A stretch of DNA of 64,000 bases from Rhodoferax antarcticus ANT.BR (GCF_001938565.1 NZ_MSYM01000016.1:1-64000), one strand, 5' to 3'. Positions 31,810-44,588 are shown, counted from the first letter of the stretch. Notes: generated by a model not told the origin, from the sequence alone. Numbers and translations are program-made.

Positions 31810-32574
31810 TCAGCGCCATTGCTTGAAACTGATCGGGGCGTCAAACCACATATCCTGCGCCTGGCCGTCCACGGTTCCCGGTGCGTAGCGCCAATTCATC
31901 ACTGCGCGAAGCGCGGCTTGGTCAAGCCGGTCGAAGCCGCTTGACTGGGCGATGCGGGCGTCCAACGCCCGGCCATTTTTGCCAATCAGGACGCGGACCG
32001 TGACTTTGCCGTGTTCGCCCAGTCGTAGGCTTAACGCTGGATAGGTTGGCGGTGGGTTGCTAAGGTAGTCAGCAATGCTTGACGGCAATGTCAAGCCTTT
32101 TCGGGAAGTGCCTTGAGCCATCGCTGGCGCTTCGCCGGGAGTAGCCGGTAGGGCTTGGGGTTTTCCTGACCCGACCGCAGGCGCATCGTCCTGCGCAGGT
32201 GGTGCTGCAGGTGCTTGGGTGTCTTGTAGGGTGAAAGCGACGGTTGCTGAAGGTGCGGCCACCGTCCGCGACGTTTGAAGGTGGATTTGCTCGCCCTGAG
32301 CGGGCTCCGACCGCTGCTGTGGCTGATCCCTGGCGGCGTTTTTGGGCTGCGGTGCCAAAGTCGGTTGCGAAAGAATCTGCCGGGTTTGGACGGCCGCTAA
32401 AACCACCGGGTGCCGGGCTTCGGGTTGCCCAACCTGAAGCCATGCCAGCACTGCCAAGTGGACACCCAGGACACCCAAGCTGATGTAGGCAAGCCTCAAA
32501 CGAATATTCTGGAAGATAGTGGCGTTATCAGGCCGTTTGGGCAGCCTGTACTGACGCAAAGCGCCGTTACTCAA
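31810..32574 (-). CDS. tonB: TonB-family energy-transducing protein
   Basis: A 254-residue inner-membrane anchored protein. One membrane helix ([19 protein letters not shown], about 27-45), a Pro/Ala/Gln-rich periplasmic stretch, and a C-terminal TonB domain: [25 protein letters not shown], then [18 protein letters not shown]. It would pass proton-motive energy to outer-membrane receptors. No exbB or exbD is adjacent. The start is a TTG overlapping the ppsR stop (TTGA), so it is probably translated with ppsR. Confidence 0.88.
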   Translation of the reverse strand: MSNGALRQYRLPKRPDNATIFQNIRLRLAYISLGVLGVHLAVLAWLQVGQPEARHPVVLAAVQTRQILSQPTLAPQPKNAARDQPQQRSEPAQGEQIHLQTSRTVAAPSATVAFTLQDTQAPAAPPAQDDAPAVGSGKPQALPATPGEAPAMAQGTSRKGLTLPSSIADYLSNPPPTYPALSLRLGEHGKVTVRVLIGKNGRALDARIAQSSGFDRLDQAALRAVMNWRYAPGTVDGQAQDMWFDAPISFKQWR

Positions 32575-33392
32575 TAAGTCAATCGTTCCGGGCGCAGCTC
32601 TTGAAGAATGGTTGTCGCAATTTCTTCAATTGACTTGGTGGTGGTTGACAGCCACCGGATGCCGTAGCGGCGCATCATGCTTTCTGACTCTTTGACCTCC
32701 ATGCGGCAGTTTGCCAGTGACGCATATTTTGAGTTGGGGCGGCGCTCATTGCGTATCTCACTAAGTCGTTCAGGCTGAATAGTTAATCCAAAGAGTTTTT
32801 TGCGTTGCAGCTTGAGGGCAGGAGGCAGGTCTTGACGTTCAAAATCCTCTGGGATGAGGGGGTAATTGGAGGCCTTCAGGCCATACTGCATCGCCAGATA
32901 AAGCGACGTCGGCGTTTTACCGCTACGGCTGACTCCAACCAGAATCACGTCGGAGGCCTCCAGATCCCGGTGTGACTGCCCATCATCATGTTCCAGCGTG
33001 AAGTTGATGGCTTCTATGCGCGACTGGTACTGAGCGCTTTTGCTGGTGTCACTGAACCGACCGATGCGGTGATTGGATTTGAGGTTCAGCTCTTTCTCCA
33101 GCGGGTTGACAAAGGTGCTGAACAGATCCATGAGCATGCCCTTGCAGCCTTGCGAGAGCACCTGAAAAACATCTTCATTGGCCAGAGTCGTGAAAACAAT
33201 GGGCCGCTTGTTGTCGATCACGGCGGCATGGTTGATTTGCCGCACCGCTTGATGCGCCTTGTCAACACTGTCCACAAACGGCAGCCGCACTCGCTGCAGA
33301 TTAGCCTCAAATTGATTCAGGATGGCGTTGCCAAAGGTCTCGGCAGTGATACCAGTACCATCAGAAATGAAAAATACGGTGCGGGTTGGCAT
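32571..33392 (-). CDS. ppsR: PEP synthase regulatory kinase/phosphorylase
   Basis: A 273-residue bifunctional enzyme (DUF299/PSRP family) that inactivates PEP synthase with ADP and reactivates it with phosphate. It begins [18 protein letters not shown] and holds the P-loop [16 protein letters not shown] near residues 150-165, both typical. Its divergent neighbour ppsA is the expected target. The ATG is at 33390-33392. Confidence 0.97.
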   Translation of the reverse strand: MPTRTVFFISDGTGITAETFGNAILNQFEANLQRVRLPFVDSVDKAHQAVRQINHAAVIDNKRPIVFTTLANEDVFQVLSQGCKGMLMDLFSTFVNPLEKELNLKSNHRIGRFSDTSKSAQYQSRIEAINFTLEHDDGQSHRDLEASDVILVGVSRSGKTPTSLYLAMQYGLKASNYPLIPEDFERQDLPPALKLQRKKLFGLTIQPERLSEIRNERRPNSKYASLANCRMEVKESESMMRRYGIRWLSTTTKSIEEIATTILQELRPERLTY

Positions 33393-33620
33393 GGTGAGCA
33401 GCAGCTAGGGTTGGTGTAGTTAGGGCGTATTCACTCGCAGACGGCGTCAGCATCAGGGAGTCTGGTCAGCCGGCAAGCCTACAATTATTATCTTCTAATC
33501 GATTTGCGGCGCCGCCCCGCTCCAGCAACACAACGATGCAGTGACCCGGGCAGTGCCTTGATGACCGCTGAACCTATCACTGCGGTCATGGGTAAGTTTT
33601 TCAACTTCTGGAGTTCTTTC

Positions 33621-36014
<2,394 letters not shown>

Positions 36015-36059
36015 CAAACACCTATGGAGCTTGACACCACTGGGTGCCATCATCGCAAG

Positions 36060-38372
36060 ATGATGAACCCTGAGGTGTCGGATCCCGAGAGCCAACCTAC
36101 CGCACGCTTCACACGTTTGCAGGGTTGGCTTTTGCTTGTTTGGTTTTTGGCGTCATTTGGCGTTGTTTTTTTTGCCGATGATCTCCGCTTGGTCTTGTTT
36201 GGGTGGCCTGTGTCCTACTGGTTTGCTGCACAAGGCAGTCTGCTGGTGTTTATTGTGGTGGTGGCGACGTATGCGTGGCTTGCCAACCGTGCTGATTTCG
36301 ATACGACGCCGCTTGACGCCGGATTCGTCAAGTACACGCAGCGTATTCACCGGCGGTTTATAACCTACGTTGTCCTATTTGCCCTGTTTGTGGTGGCACT
36401 TGGGCTGGCAGAACGTTTTGGTCTGAAAAGAATATGGGTTGGTGCCATTTTTCTTTTCGCCACGGTATTTTTGTATGCGCTGATTGGTATTTACGACCGC
36501 ACATCGAAGGCCTCAGAGTATTACGTGGCAGGTCGCCGCATTCCGGCGATGTACAACGGCATGGCCGTGGCTGCAGACTGGATGAGTGCGGCGTCGTTCA
36601 TTAGTATGGCCGGTGGCCTGTATTTGCAGGGGTTTTCCGGGTCGGGCTCGCAGCCTGGCGGTCTGGTGTATGTGCTGGGTTGGACCGGTGGATTTTGTCT
36701 GGTGGCCCTGCTGGTGGCGCCCCACTTGCGCAAGATGAACCTGTACACAGTGCCAGATTTTTTTGGCCGTCGGTTTGGCGGACGCTGGCCGCGCATTATT
36801 GCCGCCTGGGCGGCCGTGTTGTGTTCGTTTACCTATGTGGTCGCGCAGATATATGGTGTGGGGCTGATCACTTCGCGCTTGACCGGGGTGCAGTTTGAGA
36901 TCGGTATTCTGCTCGGGCTGGGTGGGGTGCTGGTCTGCTCATTTTTAGGCGGCATGCGCGCAGTCACCTGGACGCAAGTGACCCAGTATGTGGTGCTGAT
37001 CCTGGCTTTTCTGATACCGGTTTCCTGGCTGGCTTACAAGCAGCTCGGCAATCCGATGGCACCAATGGTTTACGGGCAACAACTGCCAAAAATTGCCGCC
37101 CTGGAGCGGGAGTTGCTCCATTCGCCAGCGGAGTTGGCGGTGATAAAAGAGTATGCACGCCGCTCCGATGATTACGCCGAAAAATTGCGCAACCTGCCGC
37201 AGTCACTAGAGGCTGAAAGAGCTTGGCATCGCAACGAAGTCCAACGCCTCATCCAGTCGCATGCAGAAGAGCTCGACGTTGTCACAGCGCGGCGTGCGCT
37301 GGCGGCTTTGCCGCGCGACGAGGCGAGCGCACGCGCGCGCTGGACGCGAGCCATGAATGAAAACAAGAGCCACGCCAGGCCCCTGGCTGGGATGCCTGAA
37401 CACACCCGCCCCTTTGCAGGCAACCCCAATGGAACGGAGCCAGAGAAAAAAACCTTTGAAACCTCGCGCAATAATTTCCTGGCGCTGATGTTTTGTTTGA
37501 TGGTGGGTACCGCTGGCCTGCCGCATTTGCTGACCCGTTTCTACACCACTGCATCCGTCAAGGAAACCCGCAACTCAGCTACCTGGTCGCTGGTATTTAT
37601 CGCCTTGCTGTATCTGGCCGCGCCGGCACTGGCCGTGCTGGTCAAGTTTGAGATCATGGGTCATCTGGTGGGACAGCGTTTTGATGATTTGCCGAACTGG
37701 ATCTCACAATGGGCCCGGCTGCACCCCTCGCTGATTTCGGTAAGTGATATCAACGGCGACAAAATTCTGCAGTTTGCCGAGCTGCGACTGGGTGCCGACA
37801 TCATCATGTTGGCAACACCTGAGATCGGTGGTTTGCCCTACGTGATCTCGGGTCTGGTGGCCGCAGGTGGTCTGGCTGCCGCCTTGTCCACTGCTGACGG
37901 TTTGTTGTTGACTATCGGCAATGCACTGGCTTACGACTTGTTTTATCGAGGCAGCACTGACCGTGCCGGGGCCGTGCGGCGCGTCATGCTGTCCAAATTT
38001 GCCTTGTTGCTGGTTGCCTTGGTGGCGGCTTATGTGGCGGCGCAAAAGCCTGCAGACATCCTGATTCTGGTGTCCGCTTCATTTTCAATGGCTGGGGCTG
38101 CGTTTGTGCCAGTGATGATTCTGGGTATCTACTGGACTGGGGCGACACGTCAGGGCGCGGTGGCGGGCATGTTGAGTGGCCTGGGCTTGACGCTGTACTA
38201 CATGCTGATCAATGCGGCTAGTGTCAGAACCTTCTTTGGCTTGAGCGAGTCTGGCCTGTGGTTGGAAATTGAGCCTATTTCGGCCGGTGTTTTTGGGGTA
38301 TCGGCAGGCGTCTTGGTCACGATTTTGGTGAGCTGGTTGACCCGGCTTCCCAGCCGATCCCGGGTAAGCTAG
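36060..38372 (+). CDS. Sodium/solute symporter (VC_2705-type, acetate-permease-like)
   Basis: A membrane protein of about 770 residues of the sodium:solute symporter superfamily. The family core reads [41 protein letters not shown] and later [22 protein letters not shown]. It is longer than ActP because of two extra N-terminal spans and a large soluble insert (about residues 335-455, rich in Arg, Glu and Ala), as in the VC_2705 subgroup. It probably takes up acetate or another small carboxylate with sodium. ATG pairs at 36060 and 36063 and an upstream ATG at 36024 are all possible starts. Confidence 0.88.
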   Translation: MMNPEVSDPESQPTARFTRLQGWLLLVWFLASFGVVFFADDLRLVLFGWPVSYWFAAQGSLLVFIVVVATYAWLANRADFDTTPLDAGFVKYTQRIHRRFITYVVLFALFVVALGLAERFGLKRIWVGAIFLFATVFLYALIGIYDRTSKASEYYVAGRRIPAMYNGMAVAADWMSAASFISMAGGLYLQGFSGSGSQPGGLVYVLGWTGGFCLVALLVAPHLRKMNLYTVPDFFGRRFGGRWPRIIAAWAAVLCSFTYVVAQIYGVGLITSRLTGVQFEIGILLGLGGVLVCSFLGGMRAVTWTQVTQYVVLILAFLIPVSWLAYKQLGNPMAPMVYGQQLPKIAALERELLHSPAELAVIKEYARRSDDYAEKLRNLPQSLEAERAWHRNEVQRLIQSHAEELDVVTARRALAALPRDEASARARWTRAMNENKSHARPLAGMPEHTRPFAGNPNGTEPEKKTFETSRNNFLALMFCLMVGTAGLPHLLTRFYTTASVKETRNSATWSLVFIALLYLAAPALAVLVKFEIMGHLVGQRFDDLPNWISQWARLHPSLISVSDINGDKILQFAELRLGADIIMLATPEIGGLPYVISGLVAAGGLAAALSTADGLLLTIGNALAYDLFYRGSTDRAGAVRRVMLSKFALLLVALVAAYVAAQKPADILILVSASFSMAGAAFVPVMILGIYWTGATRQGAVAGMLSGLGLTLYYMLINAASVRTFFGLSESGLWLEIEPISAGVFGVSAGVLVTILVSWLTRLPSRSRVS

Positions 38373-38393
38373 GAGCGCCTGCGCTCAAAAAGC

Positions 38394-38399
38394 TATAAT
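38394..38399 (+). promoter_or_regulatory. -10 element of the rpsF operon
   Basis: A perfect TATAAT lies 83 nt upstream of the rpsF ATG, just after the symporter gene. No clear -35 is seen at the usual distance. Confidence 0.6.
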
Positions 38400-38414
38400 C
38401 ATCGGCTTACCTTG

Positions 38415-38447
38415 CCACACCCCAATAAGACGCTGGGGGTGGTTTTT
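38415..38447 (+). promoter_or_regulatory. Leader hairpin with T run before rpsF (attenuator or S6:S18 site)
   Basis: CCACACCCC (38415-38423) pairs with GGGGGTGG (38435-38442) with a bulged A; five T follow. It looks like an intrinsic terminator in the leader, so attenuation or feedback by the S6:S18 complex is possible. Confidence 0.6.
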
Positions 38448-38481
38448 CGCCTCAATAGAGGTACTTCCACAAGGAGTCTCA

Positions 38482-38847
38482 ATGCGTCATTATGAAATCA
38501 TCCTCATGATCCATCCGGATCAGAGCGAACAAGTTCCTGCCATGCTGGAACGCTACAAGGGCATGATCACCGCTGGTGGTGGCAAAGTGCACCGTGTTGA
38601 AGACTGGGGTCGTCGCCAGTTGGTCTATATGATCAACAAGCTGGCCAAGGCCCATTACCTGTGCGTCAACATCGAAGCTGATCAAGCGGTGATGGCTGAA
38701 TTGGAACATGCGTTCAAGTTCAATGATGCCGTGCTGCGCCACCTCACCGTGTTGAAGAAAAAGGCTGACACCGGCCCGTCTTCCATGATGAAAACTGTCG
38801 AGCGTGAAGACGCCCGCAAGACTCAGCAAGCTGAATACCAGGCTTGA
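38482..38847 (+). CDS. rpsF: 30S ribosomal protein S6
   Basis: A 121-residue S6 protein. It starts [20 protein letters not shown], as usual, with [18 protein letters not shown] and a charged C-terminal tail. AAGGAG precedes the ATG. S6 binds S18 on the small subunit platform. It heads rpsF-priB-rpsR-rplI behind a leader hairpin. Confidence 0.98.
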   Translation: MRHYEIILMIHPDQSEQVPAMLERYKGMITAGGGKVHRVEDWGRRQLVYMINKLAKAHYLCVNIEADQAVMAELEHAFKFNDAVLRHLTVLKKKADTGPSSMMKTVEREDARKTQQAEYQA

Positions 38848-38869
38848 AGCCTCTGACATCCAGCCTGCA

Positions 38870-39166
38870 GTGCGTCTTGACAATCAACTGAATCTGACCG
38901 CGAGCCTTCTCGAAATTGAATCTTTGAGATATACGCCGTCTGGAATTCCTGCCATCAACTGCCGTCTTGAACACGAGTCCGAGACACAGGAAGCAGGTCA
39001 GTCAAGAACCGTCAAGGCGCTCATGAAATCGGTGGCTTTTGGTGCAGTGGCAGAGCAACTCGCCCGCCAAGATATCGGTAGCAACTGGAATTTCAAGGGT
39101 TTTGTGGCGACACCCCGTGGTGCAAAGCACGTTGTGTTTCACATTCAAGAATTTGCTCAACAGTAA
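38870..39166 (+). CDS. priB: Primosomal replication protein PriB
   Basis: A single OB-fold protein of about 98 residues that binds single-stranded DNA and helps PriA restart replication. RLDNQLNLTASLLEIESLRYTPSG and NCRLEHESETQEAG match PriB from betaproteobacteria. The start is uncertain: GTG at 38870 gives the normal length; an ATG at 38804 in the same frame overlaps rpsF by 44 bp. Its place between rpsF and rpsR is standard. Confidence 0.93.
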   Translation: MRLDNQLNLTASLLEIESLRYTPSGIPAINCRLEHESETQEAGQSRTVKALMKSVAFGAVAEQLARQDIGSNWNFKGFVATPRGAKHVVFHIQEFAQQ

Positions 39167-39195
39167 CGCATTTTTAAATTTTTAAGGAGTCCATC

Positions 39196-39480
39196 ATGGC
39201 CGGACCAAAACGTTTCAATAACAAAGACAAGCGCCCGAAGCGCCCCGCTCAAAACCTGCTGTTCAAGCGCAAGCGCTTTTGCCGCTTCACCGTGACCGGC
39301 GTGGAAGAGATTGATTACAAAGACATCGACACCTTGCGCGATTTCATCGCCGAAAACGGCAAGATCATCCCTGCGCGCTTGACTGGCACCCGTGCGATTT
39401 TCCAGCGTCAGCTCAACACAGCCATCAAACGCGCCCGCTTTTTGGCCATGCTGCCGTACACCGACCAGCACAAGATCTAA
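39196..39480 (+). CDS. rpsR: 30S ribosomal protein S18
   Basis: A 94-residue S18 protein: [19 protein letters not shown], then [18 protein letters not shown] and a basic C-terminus. TAAGGAG precedes the ATG. It pairs with S6 in the small subunit; the rplI gene follows 11 bp later. Confidence 0.98.
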   Translation: MAGPKRFNNKDKRPKRPAQNLLFKRKRFCRFTVTGVEEIDYKDIDTLRDFIAENGKIIPARLTGTRAIFQRQLNTAIKRARFLAMLPYTDQHKI

Positions 39481-39491
39481 GGACTTCCACC

Positions 39492-39944
39492 ATGCAAATC
39501 ATTCTTCTCGACAAGGTGGTTAACCTTGGTAATCTCGGCGAAATCGTCAAAGTCAAAGACGGTTACGCACGCAACTTTCTGATTCCAACCGGCCGCGCGC
39601 GCCGCGCCACAGAATCTGCCAAAAAGGAATTCGAAGTGCGCCGCGCGGATCTGGAAAAAGCCGCTGCTGCGAAGCTGGCTGAATCCCAGGCACAAGGCGA
39701 AAAGCTCGCTGGCACCACCTGCAAGCTGACCCAAAAAGCTGGTGTGGATGGCCGGTTGTTCGGTTCTGTTACCAATGCAGACATCGCTGAAGAGCTGACC
39801 AAGGCTGGCTTTGCCGTGTCCAAGGCGCAAATTCGCATGCCTAACGGCCACATCAAGCTGGTCGGTGACAGCACGGTAGGTGTTGCCCTGCACACTGACG
39901 TGGTGGTGGACATCACCGTGTCGGTTTACGGCGAAACCGCTTAA
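39492..39944 (+). CDS. rplI: 50S ribosomal protein L9
   Basis: A 150-residue L9 protein. The N-terminal RNA-binding domain has [19 protein letters not shown] and [13 protein letters not shown]; a helical connector and C-terminal domain follow ([14 protein letters not shown]). Normal length. A terminator follows the stop. Confidence 0.98.
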   Translation: MQIILLDKVVNLGNLGEIVKVKDGYARNFLIPTGRARRATESAKKEFEVRRADLEKAAAAKLAESQAQGEKLAGTTCKLTQKAGVDGRLFGSVTNADIAEELTKAGFAVSKAQIRMPNGHIKLVGDSTVGVALHTDVVVDITVSVYGETA

Positions 39945-39963
39945 GTCTTAGACTTTTCCGAAC

Positions 39964-39995
39964 AAGCCGCCGGGGTGCAAGCCTTGGCGGCTTTT
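39964..39995 (+). terminator. Intrinsic terminator after rplI
   Basis: AAGCCGCC (39964-39971) pairs with GGCGGCTT (39986-39993), followed by a short T run. Confidence 0.75.
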
Positions 39996-40121
39996 GCATT
40001 GGTGCCCCTGAGTTTCCGACTTTGCACAGCTTGTGCACAGCTTGTACAGGGTTGGCCCCCAGCTTCTCACTCGACACCCGGGTCAGCACGCCTTAGCATG
40101 CAAGGCTCCAAGGAATCACTC

Positions 40122-41531
40122 ATGTCTGCTGTACTTTCTGCTTTTCACGACGACCTGGTCCCTGACCGACAGGTGGCGCAGTTGCGCATCCCTCCGCACT
40201 CGATTGAGGCCGAATCCAGCGTTTTGGGTGGCCTGTTGCTCGACAATGCCGCGTGGGACCGGGTGAGCGATGTGCTTGGCGAGAATGACTTTTACCGCTA
40301 CGAGCACCGCGCGGTGTTCTCCGCCATGAGTGTGTTGATCAACGCCTCCAAGCCGGCAGACGTGATCACCGTGTATGAGCAGTTGCAAAGCTCCGGCAAA
40401 GCCGAAGAGGTGGGTGGGCTGACCTATCTGAACGCCTTGGCGCAGTATGTGCCCAGCGCAGGCAACATCCGCCGCTATGCGGAAATCGTGCGCGACCGCT
40501 CGATCCTGCGCAAGCTGGTGTCAACCAGCGAGGAGATTTCGGCCAACGCCTTCAACCCCAAGGGGCGGCCGGTGGCGTCGATTCTGGATGAGGCCGAGCA
40601 GAAAATCTTCAACATCGGCGAGGAGGGTGCGCGTACCAAGCAGGGTTTTCAGACCATGGACACGCTGGTGGTTGACCTGCTCGACCGGGTGCAGGAGATG
40701 GCCGACAACCCGAATGATGTCACGGGCGTGCCGACCGGCTTTTATGACCTTGACCGCATGACCGCGGGGCTGCAAGGCGGTGATCTGGTGGTGCTGGCAG
40801 CACGGCCGTCGATGGGTAAAACGGCGCTGGCCATCAACATTGCCGAGCATGTGGCGCTCAACGAAGGCTTGCCGGTGGCAGTGTTTTCCATGGAAATGGG
40901 CGCGGCGCAGCTGGCGGTGCGTATCGTGGGCTCCATTGGGCGCATCGATCAGGGCCACTTGCGTACCGGTAAACTCACCGACGACGAATGGCCACGTCTG
41001 ACAGAAGCCATTGAAAAGCTGCGCACTATCTCACTGCATATTGATGAAACCGCAGGCTTGACATCCAGCGAGCTGCGCGCCAATGCGCGACGTTTGTCGC
41101 GGCAATGCGGGCAGCTCGGCCTGATCGTGGTGGACTATTTGCAGCTGATGAGTGGCTCCAACGGCAGCGATGGCGAAAACCGCGCCACCGAACTTGGTGA
41201 AATTTCCCGGGGTTTGAAAATGCTGGCCAAGGAACTCAAATGCCCGGTGATTGCCCTGTCGCAGCTGAACCGTAGCGTAGAGCAGCGCCCCGACAAACGC
41301 CCGATGATGAGTGACTTGCGTGAATCCGGGGCTATCGAGCAGGATGCCGACATCATCATGTTCATCTACCGCGACGAGTACTACACCAAAGACGCCTGCA
41401 AGGAACCGGGCGTGGCCGAGGTGATCATTGCCAAGCAGCGTAATGGCCCCACTGGCGTGGTCAAGCTGACGTTCATCAACAAGATCACCAAGTTTGAATC
41501 CATGGCCTCTGGCACCAGTGGGGATTTCTGA
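40122..41531 (+). CDS. dnaB: Replicative DNA helicase
   Basis: A 469-residue hexameric replication helicase. The N-terminal primase-binding domain starts at QLRIPPHSIEAESSVLGGLLL; the RecA-like domain holds Walker A ARPSMGKTALAIN, Walker B LIVVDYLQLM, and DLRESGAIEQDADIIMFIYRDEYY. The ATG at 40122 has AAGGAATC upstream and gives normal length; an open frame from 39975 is not needed. No intein is present. Confidence 0.98.
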   Translation: MSAVLSAFHDDLVPDRQVAQLRIPPHSIEAESSVLGGLLLDNAAWDRVSDVLGENDFYRYEHRAVFSAMSVLINASKPADVITVYEQLQSSGKAEEVGGLTYLNALAQYVPSAGNIRRYAEIVRDRSILRKLVSTSEEISANAFNPKGRPVASILDEAEQKIFNIGEEGARTKQGFQTMDTLVVDLLDRVQEMADNPNDVTGVPTGFYDLDRMTAGLQGGDLVVLAARPSMGKTALAINIAEHVALNEGLPVAVFSMEMGAAQLAVRIVGSIGRIDQGHLRTGKLTDDEWPRLTEAIEKLRTISLHIDETAGLTSSELRANARRLSRQCGQLGLIVVDYLQLMSGSNGSDGENRATELGEISRGLKMLAKELKCPVIALSQLNRSVEQRPDKRPMMSDLRESGAIEQDADIIMFIYRDEYYTKDACKEPGVAEVIIAKQRNGPTGVVKLTFINKITKFESMASGTSGDF

Positions 41532-41532
41532 G

Positions 41533-41692
41533 GCATTGTGGGACAGACCAAGGCTACAGGAGCGCAGCGAGTGAGCTTGCTCTGTCCCCAACCGATTGTC
41601 AGATGTTGGATAGTCCGCATTGTGGGACAGACCAAGGCTACAGGAGCGCAGCGAGTGAGCTTGCTCTGTCCCCAACCGATTGTCAGATGTTG
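41533..41692. repeat. Two tandem 76-bp repeats, each able to form a hairpin
   Basis: Identical 76-bp units occupy 41533-41608 and 41617-41692, 84 bp apart. Each contains arms GGGACAGA and TCTGTCCC (41540-41547 and 41581-41588 in unit 1). They begin 2 bp after the dnaB stop. They may work as terminators or belong to a REP-like family. Confidence 0.93.
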
Positions 41693-41700
41693 ATAAAAAT

Positions 41701-41741
41701 GCCTCTAGCCCTTATAGAATAAGCGCTAGTAGCTATAAAAA
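41701..41741 (+). repeat. CTAG-type repeat (best-preserved copy)
   Basis: GCCTCTAGCCCTTATAGAAT then AAGCGCTAGTAGCTATAAAA. It lies between the convergent dnaB and phoH-like genes and shows imperfect dyad symmetry. Confidence 0.92.
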
Positions 41742-43451
41742 TTAAAGTACTTCGCTGGCGAAATCGGCCAGTCTTGAGCGTTCACCGCGAGCCAGCGTGA
41801 TGTGGCCTCCGTGCGCCCAGCCCTTGAATTTGTCCACCGCATAGGTTAGGCCCGAGGAGCCTTCGGTCAGGTAGGGCGTGTCGATCTGCGCGATATTGCC
41901 CATGCAAACGATCTTGGTGCCGGGGCCAGCGCGCGTGATCAACGTTTTCATCTGTTTGGGTGTCAGGTTTTGTGCCTCATCAATGACCACGTATTTGTTC
42001 AGGAAGGTGCGCCCGCGCATGAAGTTCATGCTCTTGACCTTGATGCGGCTGCGGATCAACTCATTGGTGGCGGCGCGCCCCCATTCGCCGGCTGCAGTAT
42101 CGGTTTTGCCCAGTACTTCCAGGTTGTCGTCCATCGCGCCCATCCACGGGCCCATTTTTTCTTCTTCGGTGCCCGGCAGAAAGCCGATGTCTTCACCCAC
42201 GCTGACAGTGGCACGGGTGACGATGATTTCGGTGTAGCGACGCTCATCGAGCACTTGCGTCAGGCCGGAAGCCAGCGCCATCAGTGTTTTACCGGTGCCT
42301 GCGGTGCCGGTCAGTGTGACAAAGTCCACCTCCGGGTCCATCAGCAGGTTCATGGCGAAATTTTGTTCGCGGTTGCGGGTGGTGATGCCCCACACCGCAT
42401 TTTTCAAGTGGGTGAAGTCGCGCAGGGTTTTGAACACGGCCACTTTGCCACGGATTTCGGTCACTTTGGCGTAAAGGCTAGGCTCGCCCGGCGCTTCAAA
42501 ATAAACAAACTGGTTGACAAAAAGTTGCGGCACCACCGGGCCGCTGATACGGTAAAACGTGTGCGCACCCTGCTGCCAACTCTCGACGGATTTACCGTGG
42601 GTGGTCCAGAAATCAGCGGGCAGGGCATAGCTGCCAGAGTACAGCAGGTCACCATCGTCCAGGGTTTTGTCATTCTGGTAGTCGTCAGTTAACAGGCCCA
42701 GAGCGCGCGCCTTGACGCGCATATTGATGTCTTTGGAAACCAGCACGACTTCACGCGGGGCATGTTGCTGGCGCAGCGCTTCCACAACGCCCAAGATCTG
42801 GTTGTCGGCCTTGCCCTGGGGCAGGCTCAGCGGCAGGTCGTAGTGCAGTAGTTGGGTTTGAAAGAACAGGCGTCCGCGCGCTTCGGTGTGCCCGGTCGCG
42901 TCGAGCGGCAGGCCAGAGGTGATATCACCCCCCTGGTGTTCAGCCAGCGCGTCCAGAGAGCGGCTGGTCTGACGCCCGTTGCGGGCCACCTCGGTCATGC
43001 CTTTTTTATGGGCGTCGAGTTCTTCCAACACGATCATTGGCAAAAAGATGTCGTGTTCTTCAAATCGGAACAAGCAGGTGGGATCATGCAGCAGCACATT
43101 GGTATCGAGCACAAACAGGCGCTTGGGGCCTGTCGAGCGCCGGGCCTTGACGCGCCCAGGTACCTTGGCTGCGCTGGTTGGACGCACCGCTGCCGCTTCG
43201 ACCGGTGCTTCTAGGGAGGTGACTGGCTTGACTGACCTTGGTGCCGTTGAGCGAACAGGCGCAGTGGGTAAAGCGACCTGAGTTGTCACAACAGGTGCGA
43301 TAGCAGGTGGGGTAGCGATCTGAGGTGTTGCCGGAGCGGGGGCCAGCGCGTTGCTGGCCGACTTTGACCGCGGGCGTGGCTTGGCAGGAGTTTCATACGC
43401 CTGCTGGGACAGCAGGGCGGCGCGTTTGTTGGGGGCAGTTGGCAAGGGCAT
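41742..43451 (-). CDS. PIN-PhoH family ATPase/ribonuclease
   Basis: A 569-residue protein with an Ala/Pro-rich, disordered N-terminus (about residues 1-108), then a PIN nuclease domain (KRLFVLDTNVLLHDPTCLF, LVSKDINMRVKA), then a PhoH-type ATPase domain (TGTAGTGKTLMALASGL for Walker A, YVVIDEAQNLTPKQMK for Walker B). The same architecture in PhoH2 proteins gives an RNA helicase plus ribonuclease. Metal-binding acidic residues of the PIN domain are in place. The long tail is unusual but common in this family among Burkholderiales. The ATG is at 43449-43451. Confidence 0.93.
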   Translation of the reverse strand: MPLPTAPNKRAALLSQQAYETPAKPRPRSKSASNALAPAPATPQIATPPAIAPVVTTQVALPTAPVRSTAPRSVKPVTSLEAPVEAAAVRPTSAAKVPGRVKARRSTGPKRLFVLDTNVLLHDPTCLFRFEEHDIFLPMIVLEELDAHKKGMTEVARNGRQTSRSLDALAEHQGGDITSGLPLDATGHTEARGRLFFQTQLLHYDLPLSLPQGKADNQILGVVEALRQQHAPREVVLVSKDINMRVKARALGLLTDDYQNDKTLDDGDLLYSGSYALPADFWTTHGKSVESWQQGAHTFYRISGPVVPQLFVNQFVYFEAPGEPSLYAKVTEIRGKVAVFKTLRDFTHLKNAVWGITTRNREQNFAMNLLMDPEVDFVTLTGTAGTGKTLMALASGLTQVLDERRYTEIIVTRATVSVGEDIGFLPGTEEEKMGPWMGAMDDNLEVLGKTDTAAGEWGRAATNELIRSRIKVKSMNFMRGRTFLNKYVVIDEAQNLTPKQMKTLITRAGPGTKIVCMGNIAQIDTPYLTEGSSGLTYAVDKFKGWAHGGHITLARGERSRLADFASEVL

Positions 43452-43490
43452 GAAAACTCTCGAAGTGAGGTGGCGGTGTTTTTACAAACG

Positions 43491-43522
43491 AAACAGCCGC
43501 CATGTCACCAGGGCGGCTGTTT
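43491..43522 (-). terminator. Strong hairpin between bcp and the PhoH-like gene
   Basis: An 11-bp perfect stem: AAACAGCCGCC (43491-43501) and GGCGGCTGTTT (43512-43522) with a 10-nt loop. On the minus strand TTTCG and further T-rich sequence follow, so it probably ends bcp transcription. Confidence 0.7.
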
Positions 43523-43632
43523 GGGACGTAACGGTCAAATGAGTCAACAACATGCAAATGATTATGCATGAGCCCTTTGGTCAGGCTTCAAGGTCATCTT
43601 TGGCAGGCGGGGGGTCGGATAGCGGGTTTGGA

Positions 43633-44118
43633 TCAAGCCGTCACGGCTGATTTTTTGAGCAAATTGACGGCTTCCAGCACGTCATCGACGTGGCCAGGGA
43701 CCTTCAGCCCGCGCCACTCATCCTTCAGGCAACCATCAGCGCCAATCAAAAAGGTGCTGCGTTCGATACCCTTGACCTTTTTGCCGTACATGATCTTGTT
43801 TTTGACCACGCCAAACATATGGCACATTTTTTCTTCGGTATCGGCGATCAGCTCAAATGGGAGTTCCAATTTTTGCTTGAAATCGTCGTGCGACTTCATG
43901 TTGTCGCGTGACACGCCAAACACGGTGGCGCCGGCTTCGACGAAATCGTTGTAACGGTCGCGAAACTGCATGGCTTCGGTGGTACAACCCGGTGTGTTGT
44001 CTTTTGGATAAAAATACAGAACGACAACGTGGCCAAGGTGAGAGGTGTTGGTGACCCGGATTCCGCCAGTGGCGTTGGATTCAAATTCGGGAATAGGTTT
44101 GTTGACAACAATCGCCAT
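43633..44118 (-). CDS. bcp: Thioredoxin-dependent peroxiredoxin Bcp
   Basis: A 161-residue atypical 2-Cys peroxiredoxin (BCP/PrxQ). The active site is YPKDNTPGCTTEA with the peroxidatic Cys near residue 45; no Cys follows five residues later, so the resolving Cys, if any, must be another (for example in KMCHMF). SRDNMKSHDDFKQKLELPF is typical. The ATG is at 44116-44118. Confidence 0.95.
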   Translation of the reverse strand: MAIVVNKPIPEFESNATGGIRVTNTSHLGHVVVLYFYPKDNTPGCTTEAMQFRDRYNDFVEAGATVFGVSRDNMKSHDDFKQKLELPFELIADTEEKMCHMFGVVKNKIMYGKKVKGIERSTFLIGADGCLKDEWRGLKVPGHVDDVLEAVNLLKKSAVTA

Positions 44119-44219
44119 GGTTCTTCGGTCTCGTGTGACAGGATGCGTCGGCCATTCAAGTCGTGAGCGCTATCCTTTTTTTTTAGCAGCGCTGCGCCCT
44201 CGACTACCAGGGTTGGATT

Positions 44220-44588
44220 TTAACTCATAAGCAATGCCACCACCACACTGCGGCCTTCTGAAGCCAAGATGTTGTAGGTGCGACAAGCTGCCGGAGTGTC
44301 CATGGTCTCCATACCGATTTGCTGACCAATCAACGCCTGGGTCAATGCCGGGTTGACAAAGCGCAGCCGCTCCCCGCTGCCGAAGATGACCAACTCGGTT
44401 TTGAGTTGGGCGAGTTGATCGAAATGTGCGCGGGTCAGGTCTTCAAAGCGCTGGCATTGCCAGTCCAGACGCTCGCCGCGTGAGCCGATGATGACGCTGT
44501 GGGTGATTTTTTGATCAGCTACCTGCACCCAGCCGGGGCCGTAGCCCTTGATCGATTGGACGCTGATCGAATCGGGGTGTATTTTCAT
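44220..44588 (-). CDS. Mth938-like domain protein
   Basis: A 122-residue protein of the Mth938/DUF498 fold, related to the mitochondrial complex I assembly factor NDUFAF3. Seen: MKIHPDSISVQSIKGYGPGWVQV, HSVIIG, VIFGSGERLRFVNP and GMETMDTPAACRTYNILASEGR, all family marks. The ATG at 44586-44588 is better than a longer start. It is divergent from alaA. Its job in bacteria is unclear. Confidence 0.92.
   Translation of the reverse strand: MKIHPDSISVQSIKGYGPGWVQVADQKITHSVIIGSRGERLDWQCQRFEDLTRAHFDQLAQLKTELVIFGSGERLRFVNPALTQALIGQQIGMETMDTPAACRTYNILASEGRSVVVALLMS

Noticed and set aside
41533..41692. CRISPR array
   Set aside because: Only two 76-bp units with an 8-bp gap and no cas genes; the unit is too long for a CRISPR repeat.
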